Assembly: GCA_946699065.1 (NCBI GenBank) | Contig: CAMPDV010001582.1 | Location: 38,762-102,761 of the forward strand | Length of the DNA stretch: 64,000 nucleotides | Direction of reading: 5' to 3' | Source of the DNA: Loxodes magnus | Lineage: Eukaryota; Ciliophora; Karyorelictea; Loxodida; Loxodidae | In this document: positions 37,201 through 50,410 of the stretch, piece after piece | Numbering within the stretch: the first letter of the stretch is position 1 | How the letters are laid out: each line of letters begins with the position of its first letter | Position numbers and translations under genes: made by a program | Notes under the pieces: generated by a model | What the model was told of the DNA's origin: nothing | Database searches by the model: none | Seen by the model: the letters and a program-made list of their open reading frames with translations, nothing else

Positions 37201-39309
37201 CAAAATAAATTATAATTTTGAATTAAAAACATATTTATTTTTAATTTTATTGATTCAAATATGCCTATAAATAAAAAATATGAAATTAAAACAATTTTTT
37301 ATTAAAAGGAGAGTTAAAGATTGTCTAAGAACAATAAATAAAATTAAATTAAAGTTTTTGATAAATTTGTATTAATAAAATATAAACTATATAAATTTGA
37401 ATATTATTCTTGCTTATTTAAAATTTAATATTATTTAAATATTTTAAATATTTCTGGTAATTAAATTTTATAAAAACTTACTCATTTATAGTTATTAATT
37501 ATTAGTGAAAATAATATTATTATAATACTATTTATAATTTATTTACGTATATTTATTATTTTTATATATTAAATTTCATAGAAAAATAATTAGTAATAAT
37601 TAGTATTTAATAATTAATGCAATTCTACTAATTATAATTAAAATCCAAGTTTTCAAATTCTAGGTTTAACAGACTGGAAAATGCTATTTTTTTACTTAAA
37701 ATAGGTACATAAGGAAAAATTATTTATTTATAAAATAAATTATATCAATAGAGTATATATCCCTTCTTATTTTTAGTTTAAAATATCCCTTTCTATTAAC
37801 ATTTATATTTTAAACAATTTTGTCGAAACTAATTATAAAAATCTATTTTGTAATAAATTAAAAACTCTATCAAGTTGATAAGTAATATTTATACTTTTAT
37901 CGAAGAGAATTTCTTTCTAATTATATTATAGCAAGTGGTTATCATACTTTCAAATATATATAAAAATTAAAATATAAATGAGAATAGCATTTTAAAGCCT
38001 TTACATTATAAAAAGATGTATTTTATAGATAGTAAATTTAAGCAAAGAAATGATAAAGTAATAAAGAATATAATAAATAATTTTATATAATGAATGGATT
38101 CTTTTTATCTATTATAAAAATATTTAATTTCTTATTATATATTAAAATAATATATTTTATATTTATAAAATAGTTTTAATTAATTTCTCATATAACTTTA
38201 GTTTAGCAAAATCTTTATAAATTAAAAAGAATTTAGATATCAAATTTAAAATATTTAATTTGTAAAATGATTAAAAATTTAATAAAACTATAATATGATT
38301 TTAAGATATAATTAGAAATAAAAGAAAGTATAAAATTTATGTATCGTATTTAAAAAATATAATTAAACTTATTTAATATATTTAAATAACTTAAAAAATA
38401 ATTTTCTTTATTTTTAAACATTTTAAGCATAGTTTTAAATAATTATAAGTTATATATAAATATAAATATTATTATTTTAATAAAAATTATAAATCAAATA
38501 GTTTAATTTATATAATTCTTTCACACTATATTTATAGCATTTTCATTTCTTATTATTTTTATTATTAGATTCTAAATATTTTTAATAGTGAAATTTTATA
38601 TTTAGTTTTTATTTGTTTCAATACATTTTTCTTCGTTATAACTTTATTATTAAATTGTGTCATTTATAATATTTATCATATTCTTTTTTTGATTAAATAT
38701 TATCTTATATTTGTTAAATTCTTGTCATAATAACTTATTAATATCGTAATTATATTACTTAAAATTTAAGCTCCAATTAATTTAATTCTAGCGAATATCT
38801 TCCAATAAATTAAATTTCTTCACTATTAAATTAAATTAATCTATTTTTTCTATATTTTTAAATTATTTTATTTCAAATTGTCATATTCTATTAAAAAATT
38901 ACTCTGATGTTTAATAAAGTTCGAAAAGTTATTTTTGCTCATTTTTTCACTTAAATTTTTTTATATTAAGAAAAATTTGACTAAAATCTTAATTATCACA
39001 GTATCAGCCAAGCTTTTTTCTCAACTAGAATCGAATGATTAAGTTTAAATGAAATTCATAGTTTATTTAATAGTATTATTTTAATTTTTCATTTGTATTA
39101 TCGATATCCTTTTTTATATAAAAGCTTCTAACTTTTGGAGTAAAACAAATATCTTTGGAATTAATGAGGAGAAAATGCATACTTAAAATTAAATCATTTG
39201 ATACTATAAAGTTTTAGATAAAACACCAAATATTAGGTTTTGTAATTATTATTATATAAAATTGTTTCTCCATTATTAAGGAGTTTTACCCTCTCCAAAG
39301 TACAGCGCT
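34227..39309. other. 5.1-kb AT-rich desert (unit 2)
   Basis: Counterpart of 12360-17451; nothing recognised. Confidence 0.5.
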
Positions 39310-40186
39310 TCAAGCTTTTCGCTGTTCGTTAAAATACTTGGGCAACAGAAAGATTACACGTACCCATCCGCGGGTTTTTTTAATAGGTTTTACGTTATAA
39401 TTCCCTTAGGACTTGGTTATAGCTCCATTTTCTTCCTCTTGTTCGTACTTCCATTCTCGTGCAAAAAATCTTGTTCAGCCCAATTGCTTTTGTTCGCTTT
39501 GCTTATCAGAAATTCTATTGTTTCCATTGAAACTTCTTACAGTTCCGATATAGTTTTTATTGGTTTTAGAAGCGAAAGCATCTCTTCTTGATCGGAATTA
39601 GTCTCATTTGAAGTTAAGCTTAGGGTTTGACGATCATTGAGATCGATCCATTATTTAGCTATTCCATTCTTGATTCTTTTAGGAGTTGAATTTCATATTC
39701 TTATTTCACTACTTAATCCCTCAGCTAAGTTGTGTTTTATCCTAATGGTGTTGGATGCTGAAGAACGCATCCATTTGCGTTCATAGTCATCTATACGATC
39801 CCCGTCCATTTAATTTTCTTTGTGGCTTGAAAATTAGTTTTTTGTTCTAGTATTTAAACTTTTAAACCTCTTCATTGAAGTTCACCACTCTTAATGCAAA
39901 CTACACTACATCAAATTGCTCAGAGTTAAAGCCAAAGGATCGTTCCTAGTCACGCAATATCATCTCCTACTGCCTTCGAGGCCTCTCTTCCGTTTTGGAG
40001 TTTACCAAGTTAGTTTCTGTCGTTTACGACTTTGGAAGTTGTTAGGTCTGTTATTAGTTTTTTTGCTGATAAAAGGTTGTTCTAATTAAAGAAAAGACGT
40101 AAGGTTAGAAGATTGACATCTCGCTTCCTCTCTTCCTTTTTGTCTTTTGAAGAGGTGGCAAAGAAGCCCTATCGGATGTTTGACAT
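39310..40186 (-). CDS. Unknown basic protein, intron-rich (gene X, unit 2)
   Basis: Same length (877 bp) as 17452-18328, with ATG at 40186, 19-nt introns at 39987-40005 and 39870-39888, and the TGA at 39310-39312 retained. The few differences include no indel in the span. In a competing downstream frame the TGA of unit 1 is GGA here, which argues that the stop at 39310 (17452 in unit 1) is the true one. Confidence 0.6.
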
Positions 40187-40544
40187 TTTTTTAATTACAT
40201 ATAAATTGATGTAATTTATAATTATCCAAGCTAGAAAAAACTTAAAATTTTATGAAGTTAATAATTTAAAATAATTTAATTATTAGATTTAACCTTTTAA
40301 ATAAAATTTAGTCTTAAACATTTTTTATTTTAAGTTTTGAATATTAAATTATTAAATTAAATTATTAAATTAAATATGTTAAAGTAAATAATTTTAATTA
40401 TTTTTAGCTTTTAATATTGCTTCAATAAGAGCTTGCAATATTATTAGAATATAAATATTTAAAGGTAGTTTAATTAAAAGCGTTTTTAAAGTTTCTATCT
40501 ATATAGAGGACAAAAACTCAAACTCTATAAATATATTTCGCATT

Positions 40545-42860
40545 TCAAATGACGTGGATCACCATGCAAAGCAGCCCCCTAAATTTATGAGAATGATGAA
40601 AAACATATAGGATATCCTGCCACGTCTTCTATTTGCTGTTATATTATTTCTTTTTCTTGGTTGAAGATTCCTACTACTTAAATAGATTTTTCTGAAGGAA
40701 TATAGTCAGTTTCCTCTTATGTTTCCTCTTATATTTCTTCCTGCTTTTCTTCACTTTCTTCTACATATTTTTGTTATACATCCTGATTTGCTCTTATAGT
40801 TTATCCTAATTACATTGCTATAAGACTTGCTTATTCTTTACATGATTTTCTTCTTTTTCTCCAATTCATATCGTAATTGTTAAGCTTGGAAGTTTTTTCT
40901 TGAAAACCTCATATACTGCGCTATTTTAAAATACTGTTCTTGCAATTATAAATAAAATAAATTTGACTCCTAAAGGTGGCGTAGGTTTTTCTTCTTTATA
41001 ACCATCTAATTTTCTCTTATATAACTCGAGCATTTTCTTCAGTTCGATCTTTTGCTAAACTGAAAATAATAATTTTTCATTCTTTGCTATTTTAAGATGT
41101 ATAAATTTGATTTGAAAAAGGATATCTTAAGATTTGATAAATATTTAACATTTATTTAGTTTTATTTACTTTTTCTTATTCAGTTTATTAAGTACTAAGA
41201 ACATTTTAAGTATTTTAGTCTATTTTTTAGTGGGAGCATTTTATTATACTACTTTAAGTATCTACTCTCCTGTTCAAACAGCACATCTATTAAACTTACT
41301 AGCTCCTAGAATAAATTCGGCAACTCCTGCTTCACTTAAGGAGCTTTTCCCACTTGGACAGATTGCTAAACATAGAATAGTAATTCCATTCAAATTTTTA
41401 CAATTTTACCTTACTAAAAATTAATTCTTCTAAGTAGAATATAAGCTAGACATTCTTCATGGTCTCTAAAATACTGTTCTGAAGCAATCTAATTCAAAAT
41501 TTCAACTTATTGTCTTATTTTGCACTGAACTTCATACTTTTTTGTGTAAATATTCAATCAGTTAATCACTTTCAAGTATGCTTTTCATTTAAAGACTTGG
41601 AATATTTCTAGCAAATCTTTCCCAAATCATTCTAAGGATTTAATCAGATAATCCATCAGCTGTTATATTTTATTGATGAGTAAAATATAAACCATAGAAA
41701 AACACCATAAATCGGTTATTTAAGAATGCTTTACTATTTCAAAATATCTCATATTATAAAGTATGAAGTCATAGTCACTAGGATCAAGAAAAATTTTATA
41801 ATCTCTATATTTTAAAGCTGCTTCAAGAGAGCTATTTCTCTTCATCATCAATTCTTCCAATAGCTATATTCCTTACAATTTCTACTAAAAGCTTACCAAG
41901 TTAGGAACTTTCACGGATTATTCTCTTAGAATTATTTATACAGTGTTTATCATAGCCAATATATAGATTAAAAATTTGTCTTCTTCTGATCTATAATAAG
42001 CCATTAAAGTACCATAAATACATGCTAGGTAAGACTAAACCATTTCAAGAGCATATATTTTTTATTTCCCCCTCTAATCTTAAAAACTTATTCTATGCAT
42101 CAGGCTCTAGATGTACGAAAAATGATATTAATCAGTTTTAGTTCTCAGGGAGTTTCTTTCTCCAAAATGCATTATTTATTATACTGCAAGGTAATAATCC
42201 TAAAACACCTCACTAATTTACACGCTTCATCCAGACCCAATTATTAGTTCTAAAATACAAATAGGTACAGTTCCCATTTGTAATGTTACATCTGTTTCTG
42301 GTAGTTAAAAAACTAGCACTAAATACGCATCACCTTCAGTTTTTCCATCATGAGTTTTAAAGGTATCATTAAGTATTTCAAATCTACATTTTATCTCAAT
42401 AAATTTTATCTCTCTGTAGTTCACTATGTTGGAGATAATATTTAATAATTAATTATTGGAGACAGGCAATCTTAATAAGATATAAAAAGTACAGGGACTG
42501 TAAATTTAATAGCAATAAAAAGTGTTAATTAATATATAATAGATTTTTAGAATATTTATACTACTGAAGACGCGGTATGATTCAGAATTAATTCCTTGAA
42601 CTATTCTTCAGAGATAAAAAATAAAATGATATAATCACTGACTAAAGATAAGTAGCAAGATGTGCTTTACAAAGTCTTATCTACTTTTAATGAATCTTAC
42701 TTTATTGTCTTGAATTGGTTATTCTTTTAAAATTACATTGCAATGTATTATTTCAAATTCTATATAAAACTTCACACTGAATCTTAAGTGGATCCCAACT
42801 CTGATGTAGCATTTATTTTAACAAAGTACAGTAACCTTAAATATTTAAAGAATTTAAAAT
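40545..42860 (-). pseudogene. Gene Y copy with several one-base indels (unit 2)
   Basis: Counterpart of 18687-20999, with introns at 42471-42492, 42250-42268 and 40656-40674 and TGA at 40545. Relative to unit 1 it has one C more in the C run near 42068, one A fewer near 41700, one base fewer near 41119 and one fewer near 42382, and it lacks one base that unit 1 has in the N-terminal part. Reading frames are thus broken in the region where unit 1 is open, while the N-terminal part (KFTVPVLFIS, SEEQFKELIL) reads better here than in unit 1. Sequencing errors in homopolymers could mimic this. Confidence 0.5.
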
Positions 42861-43149
42861 AAATGACTTAACATTTTCAAATAGAACTTTAAGATGCTAG
42901 TAGTAGCAAATAATTTTAAATAAAGTTTAAATAAAATAGAATTAAAATTTTATTCAGATGTAATAGGAAGGTTGAGTGCGATGCCTACTTCACACCTTTA
43001 TTTTAAAGATTAAGATAATAACATTGACTAATAGAAATTTCCAACTTATACTTACACAATATTAAACAAGACAATGATTAGAGAAATAGTATCAATTTTC
43101 AAATTAATGACCTTTAGTTACAATTTTTAGTATTATTTGAAATATATGT

Positions 43150-43510
43150 ACTATTAAATAAAACACTCTTAAATATAGATTTGCAGAGAATAAGAAACCT
43201 ATTAACATATTTCTTAATGTGAAGCTCTGCAAGATTTAATGGAAGAATTTAAAGACTTGAAAAATTATGATTTGCTTAAACTTATAACTTACAAAAAATT
43301 TAAATTAATCCTAACTTCCATACTCTAAGATAACTTTAACAAATTGACTACAGAATTAAATACTTTCATTCAAAATTGCTTCATAGAAGAATTTAAATTT
43401 TAGAGTAAAAAAACGAACAAGTGGAAGAGTTAATGGAATAATTTGGCTTGTGAGCAAGTGCAGAAGAAAATAATTAAAGAAAATTAAATCAAGATTATTG
43501 AGATGGAAGT
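43150..43510 (+). pseudogene. LINE ORF2 C-terminal fragment (unit 2)
   Basis: Copy of 21290-21660 with the same REQETYQHISQC motif. Confidence 0.5.
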
Positions 43511-43879
43511 TGTAAAACATTTTTTATTATCTATATGAAATATAGTAAACACATATAAATTTTAATTATTATATATATTAATCAATATAAGTAAAAAAAA
43601 TAACCATTTTTAATTTTTAACTTAGTTTTTAAATTATATATCAAAAAAATATAAATTTAAATTAGAATTATAATTGAAAATATTATTAAAGTTAAGGCTT
43701 TAAAAATGAAAGCTAATGTTTTTATAATTAAATAATTTTTTTAATTAAATTAGTAATTAGTTATCATTTTCATATTATATCAAGATTAAAAATTGCTTTG
43801 CAATTACAACAATTTTTCTGTTTAATTAAAATGCTGCAAAAATTTTAATTAATTATAAATAATAAAAATTAAAGTTTAG

Positions 43880-44404
43880 GTTTAAATCTTGAGTTATTGT
43901 CGCCTTCAATTATCATTGAATCATTTCTTTATTCTTTCAATTCCATTTAATGCTGCAATTTTTACTGATTTTCTTCTATTTCCTAATTTGCTGATTAGTT
44001 CTTTCTGCTTCTATTGTTAGTTTTGAGATTAACAGCTCTAGTCTTGTGATATATTTCAAAATGCGTTAAGGTATCTTTCTTAGGTCATGAATCTCGATTC
44101 TATTTCCTCTGCAAGTTGAAGTTTTTCCATAAACTTCTTATTGTCTTTCTTCAACTTTTTAACCTCTTCCTGGAAATCTAGCACCACTTTAATCAGCTAA
44201 TCTTAGCTTATTTACTATTATGTAGCGAGATTCAAAGACTTCCGAGCGCATAATATTCTTATCCTATTTTTAGGTTTTTTTTAGAGGTGGGAGATTCATC
44301 CTGATTGATGATTTTTTATTACTCTTTTCCTGGTCCTAACCTTTCTAGGATGTCGTTAACTCCTATTTTTAGGAGCCGCGAAGAATCTTTTTGAATCCTG
44401 ACAT
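43880..44404 (-). CDS. Small coiled-coil protein, partly decayed (unit 2)
   Basis: Copy of 22030-22549, with ATG at 44404 and the 19-nt intron at 44197-44215. Two compensating one-base indels in exon 1 change about 20 residues between KSNKK and NIMRSE but restore the frame before the intron, as expected if the N-terminal coding capacity is still under selection. Confidence 0.5.
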
Positions 44405-46218
44405 CTTTTAAAAAAAATAAGGTTAAAAGATAATAATTAATAAAGATAAAATGTAAGATAAACTTTAGAATTTATAATAAATAAAATTAAAAAAAGTAAA
44501 ATTTCATTCAATTAACAGATAATCCTTATTATTTTTAATTTAGATCCTCTTAAAATAAAATAGATAAAAAGATATTTTAATTAATGTTATAATCTAAAAA
44601 TATTAGAAGTAAAAAATGAGTGAAATCTTAAAGGATTCTTTAGTAATAATATATCTAGATAATCGTTAGTAAAGAGAAAGAAAGTCATAAATTTTAAGAA
44701 TTTTTATTAAGTTTATGAAGAAAAAATTAATATTAAAATTCAGTCCTAAAATGAATTATAATTTAAACATATTTAACTACAAATTTCTATAAATTTTACA
44801 TATTTTTAAAAAGCTAAATTTTTATATAAAGTAAAGAACTATTTCTAAAATTAAATAAATAATTTTATTATATTCTAAAGAATTTTAAAATTTATAAAAT
44901 GTGTAAGAAGTTACAAATAAACCTTTCTTAAAAAAAGTTTAGCGTTTAGAAAATTATAAATAAATATACAATTACTAAAACATTTAAACTAAAAATTACA
45001 TTAATATTCTTATTTTTAGCAAATTTTGGCTTTAAATTCTAAAATTAAAAGGTTATCTTAATTTAATAAATAGAGCGAAAGATATCTAAAACTTAATAAA
45101 TTCTAATAGAAAAAAGTTGAAATTAAAAGAGATAATATTTATAGGATATTAATGAACCTATTAAGTAAAAATAATTTCTAAAGTTTTATTATTATTATTA
45201 TTAAATAATTAATTCTTATGCTACATAATTATTTGGTTTAGTATAAACTAGCTAAAATGTAATAAAAATAGAATATAAAATTAGTTGTTTAAGTTTAATA
45301 AAATAGATTTAAAATACTTTGATTAATATATAGTTAAATATTCTAAAAGGGATTCCTTGATTATGAAAGTTTTAAATTAGGCTTTTTAATAAATTGAATA
45401 TGATTTAGTGATAATTTTAGAATATTTAAAGTAAATTAGGATTATTTAATAAATGATAATTGAATTTGATTAAAAAGGATAAAATGATTAGTTAGTATTT
45501 TGACTTAAAGTAGTTAATGAATAATAGACTAATGATTTAATGATTATATTGATTTTGAATAATAATGTTTATAGTTTTAAAATATTAGTAGTATAATCCC
45601 TTATAATGCTTTTATATTTTTGATGACTAATTTAAATTAATCTTTTTTGATAAAATAATAATTTAATTAATTAATTTTATTATTTTTAAATTAAATATAC
45701 TAATTATTTATTTATCAATTCATAGTCATTTAACATTATTTAAATAACATTTAACTATATCAACAGTAACTATCAAAACTACTATTACTACTATCAAATA
45801 TACTATTTACATATTTTTACTAACAAACCTAAATAACTCATTTCAAATTACTTCTTTAATAACTTATATAATATCTATTTATTATTTAACATACAAATAT
45901 TACATTCTACTATTATAACAAAAACTATAACCTATTTTACTTCTACTAAATCCAAACCCATACCTAGTTATTAGATTATTAGAAACTAAAAAAAACTAAA
46001 TACCATTTACTTTATTCCTATTAATATCAAACCTTTACTAACATTATTTCTATTTCTTAAATAAGAAAGCCAGCAATAGTTTAAGGGTACTTCTAAAATT
46101 AAAATTTAGAAATTTAAAATGTTTGCTTTAAAGTTTCCTCCTTAATAAACCATTATTTGAGTTATTTGCTTTACTATAATAAAGCATAATATTATTTCCT
46201 AAAATAGAATTTTAACAT
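44405..46218. other. AT-rich unit end with skew switch (unit 2)
   Basis: Counterpart of 22550-24368, with a shorter TTA run at about 45185. No gene recognised. Confidence 0.5.
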
Positions 46219-48915
46219 AAGAACAACATGTGTAAGAGAAAGATTTAGATCATAAAATATTGTACAAGTGTTGGGAATAATAGTTTATTTTTACCTTTCA
46301 TTTTAATATCGACAATGATAGCTCCAATTTAGCAAAAATAATTCTACTTAGTAAAAAGATAAAATTACATCATTTAATCTTTATTCTCAAAATCAGAGTA
46401 AAGAAATTAATTTGAAGTAAGATAAATATATTTTTTAATTAAGAGTTGTCAAGATAATCAAAACCTTGCTTACTTATGAATATTTGCAAATAGATATTAT
46501 AATTGATGATTTCAAAGAGTTTAATAAGCATAGCAATATTTAAATAACATTTATTCTAATAATACCTTTAAAGAAATGCAGTCATATCAATAGTAAAATG
46601 ATTTGCTAAATTAATAAAAGATATATAAAAAATTTACTCTTTAATAATATACGCTAAATACAATAGACATCTAATTTAAGAAACTATTTCAATTTAAAAA
46701 TTAATTACTTATAATTATAACTTTTAATATGAACTGAATCATCGATATATCAAAACTCAATTCAATAAAGTTTGCTTAAGTAGATAGGAATTTGATACAT
46801 TTGAGCACATTTTCAAACGTAATCTTTTTACAGATATTCTAAAAAAATTGTAATAAACTTAAAATAATTAATGGAAAATAGTGTAAAAGACTTGTTTTAT
46901 ATGACTAAACTATATTAATAAATAGTTTACAAAAGATAAGATAATTAAATTAGATAAGTACATAAAAATATTTCATCAATAATATTTAGGAGACCATTAG
47001 AGATTTTAAGAACTAGAGTGAAGAGAAAATAAGTTATATTAAAAACCCATAAACAGATTTAATGAGCTTAAAAATTCTTTATCAAGATGAGAGTGAAAGA
47101 GAACCATGAATGAAATATGCAAACTTTTAAATTTAGCGTAATTTGCATGGTTAAATGCCAATAATTATACAATTATGTCTCAATATTTAAAATATTTAAA
47201 CTCTTATAGTTTATTATTATTACTTATTATTTAAACTTTTAAATAGTAAATAAGATTTTTTAACTATTAATTTTTTAAAAATAAAATTAAAATAAATTAT
47301 TTTAATAATTATCATTTATTTTATTAATTTAAGCTAAAATATGAAAATTTTATAATATAATTCTTGATATATATAAATAATAAAAATGATAGGAAAATAA
47401 AATTTAATAATTTAACATTTATAATATTAAAGGATAGTTTTAGTTAAAATATGTTTTTAAATAAAAGAAATAAAGTAATTTAATTATAGTTAAATATTTT
47501 AAGTAAGTATAATTTTCTTATTATTAGCAAATTAATAATAATGGCTTATATTTAAAATTCTTTAACTAACAATTATAAAATAATTAATTTACCATAATTA
47601 TAATAAGTTTAATTAAATTTTGATATATAAATTAATAATTTATACTTAACTTTAAAATATAATAAAAGTTAGTTAAGATTATTATTATAATTACTTATAT
47701 TACTTAGAACTAAAAATTATACATTCATTAAATTTATAATTATTTATAGTTCTTTATTAATTTTATTTTATACAGTTATCTCTAAAGATATGATTAACTA
47801 TATTTACTTTTTAATTTACTAAATTATTGTTTTAATTATTGTAGACATTAATTATCAAATGTGAACTTTTATATTTTTATAATCTAGTAATCAAATGCTT
47901 ATTGTTAACCAATTATTTAAAACTCATATCAAAATTATGAAAAGTATCCTCTTTATTAGTTTTAAATTGATACAAAGATAATTAATTCTAGCTAAGCATA
48001 TAATTATTTAATTATTTGATATAGTATTTTTAATATTAATATCTTACTATTATAAAGGATTATTTTAAACTATATTTTGCTATCATTTAGAATTTATATT
48101 ATTAAAGTAATAAAGCTAAAGTTCTCTTTGGTTTACTTAGAATTTAAATTCCTTTTAGATATTACTTCCTTTATATTATCTATGTTTTATTAATTATAGT
48201 TAAATAAAGAGTTCTTTAAATGGCTTAATTAGCAATTTAATTAGTTTTTAAAACTTAAATTTTAATATTTATTTATAAAAATAAATGGTATAAATTTAAG
48301 CTATTTAGTAATAATATTTCACTTTAATAATAGAGTTATTGTATGAAACTGTTTATTTAAATTTTAAATTAAAATAATTTTTTGACATCTATAACTGCAT
48401 GAATTGCTTCCTTTAATTATAGACATTAGTAAATGTTTTTAATGCTTTTTAATTATAGTTTTGATCTCATCAATTTTTAATTACTCTTGTTATAGTCTCT
48501 CTTTTATGTTTTCCTTTTTTACTTTTTTCATTTCTAATAATTCTAATCTTCTTGATATAAGTTTCTTGTGAAATATTTTTATTTATAAATCTAAATATCC
48601 CAAATAAGACTTTGGAAAGAAGTTTATAAGTCCTTAATCATATATTATAAAGCGGCTTAAGTCATAATACCCAATCTTTTACGATAGTCAATCTCTTATA
48701 TTAGAATAGTATATGCATTTAAAAATGTGCTAAAATGTACCATACTCTCCACACATACAGTAGGGATTATCAATAGGATAATGATAAACTTAAAGATCTT
48801 TTCAAAAACTATAAGATTGGGTTCTAAGTTTATATATACTGATAATTTATTGTCTAAATTATTTGTTCAACTTAGTGTAAGTAATTACTAGAAATTGGTT
48901 AAGTTAAGATTACTA

Positions 48916-49258
48916 AACTGCTTAGTATATTAATTAATTTCAACTAAAAAAGTTTTTGGACCGGAAACTCCTTTCCGATTGCACGACCCGACGCTCTCTT
49001 TTTATGGGATAACGGGGATATCCTGTTGTGCTCCAGGCACAGCTGCTAGGGAGCTCCATCGCTATGAGCAGCCAGGCTTCAAGCTCCTACCAAGAGCGGA
49101 TAATCTCAAAGATAGTGTTCCCTTCAGAAAATGACTCTGACCAGGGACTTTCTCAGCGACAGGAAAGGAACTTGTTCCTAGCCATAAAACCAGAAAGTGT
49201 TGTCACGAAGGTCATTCTCAGCTCCCACCATCTTTTCAATTATAACTGTTTAGTATAT
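48916..49258. mobile_element. GC-rich 313-bp insertion with 15-bp target-site duplication
   Basis: 48931-49243 is about half G+C in DNA of about one-fifth G+C. It is flanked by AACTGCTTAGTATAT (48916-48930) and AACTGTTTAGTATAT (49244-49258), one mismatch. Units 1 and 2 have a single similar site here (near 5015 and 27050) and no insert. At its left end is the hairpin CGGAAACTCCTTTCCG (48962-48977); on the minus strand this is followed by a run of six T (about 48955-48950), like a Pol III or intrinsic terminator. A plus-strand frame is open across it (ATG at about 49006; also VLQAQLLGSSIAMSSQASSS), but nothing is recognised. The TSD length equals that of the LINE insertion, so LINE-mediated retroposition of a foreign or structured RNA is likely. 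Confidence 0.7.
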
Positions 49259-50009
49259 ATTTTAGCTTTTTTCATTCTCTTAAACTTTTGAGTAGCTGTA
49301 TTATAAAAATATTATTGTATTTTGTCTCTTATATATTAAAAAAAAAAATTAATTTGTAATAATCTTGGAATTCTACAGGTAGATACTATAGAGGTCTGAT
49401 AATTGCTAAACTGAATCATAGCATTGATATCCTTTTATTCAGTTGTTAATGAAAAGAGAGCCTATTGTCGATGTTGAAAAATCAATACTTTCTTATTTCA
49501 TTTTATAATAGAATTTAAAAAACTTTATTGCCATAATGTGTTTGAAAGATAACCAGTTTAAATATATGAAACATAACTTATTAATGTTGAAGTTGTTGCC
49601 TAAAGTGCTTTTCTTGAAATCATTCTCATATTTGATTCAATTCTATTCAAAACTCCAGTTATTCCTTTTTGAATACACCATGGTACTAGTTCTCTCCATA
49701 TTCTGCTTTAGGTAATGTAAAAAGTCTGCATAAAGTTTTAAAATGTCAAGAAATCACATTCTTATATCTTATAAGTTAAAAAAAAACTTTTTTCATTGCA
49801 GTTAAATACTTGAACGCGACTTCTTTACAATGGGAATTAAAATTCTTCTTCTAATGAAGCATTACATCTAAATGTGTTACTAGTTCCTTTTAAATAATTG
49901 GTTAATTATCTAATCATAAATTTAAATTTTATTATTTATAATGTTTCTTTAAAATTTAGATACATTCAGATTTGATAACATTTATCTTTAAGTGAGTTTA
50001 TGTAAAATA

Positions 50010-50410
50010 CTTACTTGTTTCATTTATTAACTCCTGCATTTACTTTGAAGTTCTGAAAAAAGAATCAAATCATCTGCTCATCATCTGCATGCAAAGCTAA
50101 TACTCCAACCCTGGCATTTGAATTCCGATTAAGTACTTTTACTTTCAAAATATCTAATTACTATGTCATAATACAACAATGCTAAAATTAGTCCATACTA
50201 ACTTCCTTACATAACTACATTGTTGCATTATAATGTTCTGGTGTTCTTTCCTTTATTTTAAATGAAGAATTTAGGTTTATGTAAAAAGATTCTAAGGCTA
50301 TTATTATTCCAAGTGGTAGTTTAACTCTCTTTAATTTATCTAATAAAAGTCTTCTTTCTATTGAGTCAAACATTTTTTCAACATCTATCAGTGTTGCTAT
50401 CAATTTAGTC
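50010..50410 (-). pseudogene. LINE RT catalytic core (motifs A to C), unit 3 only
   Basis: Minus strand. IATLIDVEKMFDSIERRLLL (about 50401-50340) is RT motif A with the catalytic Asp. Further on come VKLPLGIIIALESFYINL and RTPEH (50335-50235), then motif C as ADDLILFSEL (about 50085-50055). Just before ADD a GCAGATGAT/GCAGATGAT short duplication splits the expected FADD across two frames, so the copy is inactive. Units 1 and 2 lack this whole block. Confidence 0.85.

Larger units (their letters stand above)
24369..46218. repeat. Tandem array unit 2 (21,850 bp)
   Basis: Second direct copy, collinear with unit 1 over its whole length and joined seamlessly to units 1 and 3. It shares with unit 1, and not with unit 3, the 801-bp LINE fragment, the deletion of the RT core and the 126-bp blade duplication in the WD40 gene. 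AT-rich spacers at 24369-26489 and 30043-31308 hold nothing recognisable. Confidence 0.95.

Noticed and set aside
48961-49020. Homing-endonuclease or cloning-vector site suggested by GGGATAACGGGGAT
   Set aside because: Only superficially similar to an I-SceI-type site, and no vector backbone sequence follows.
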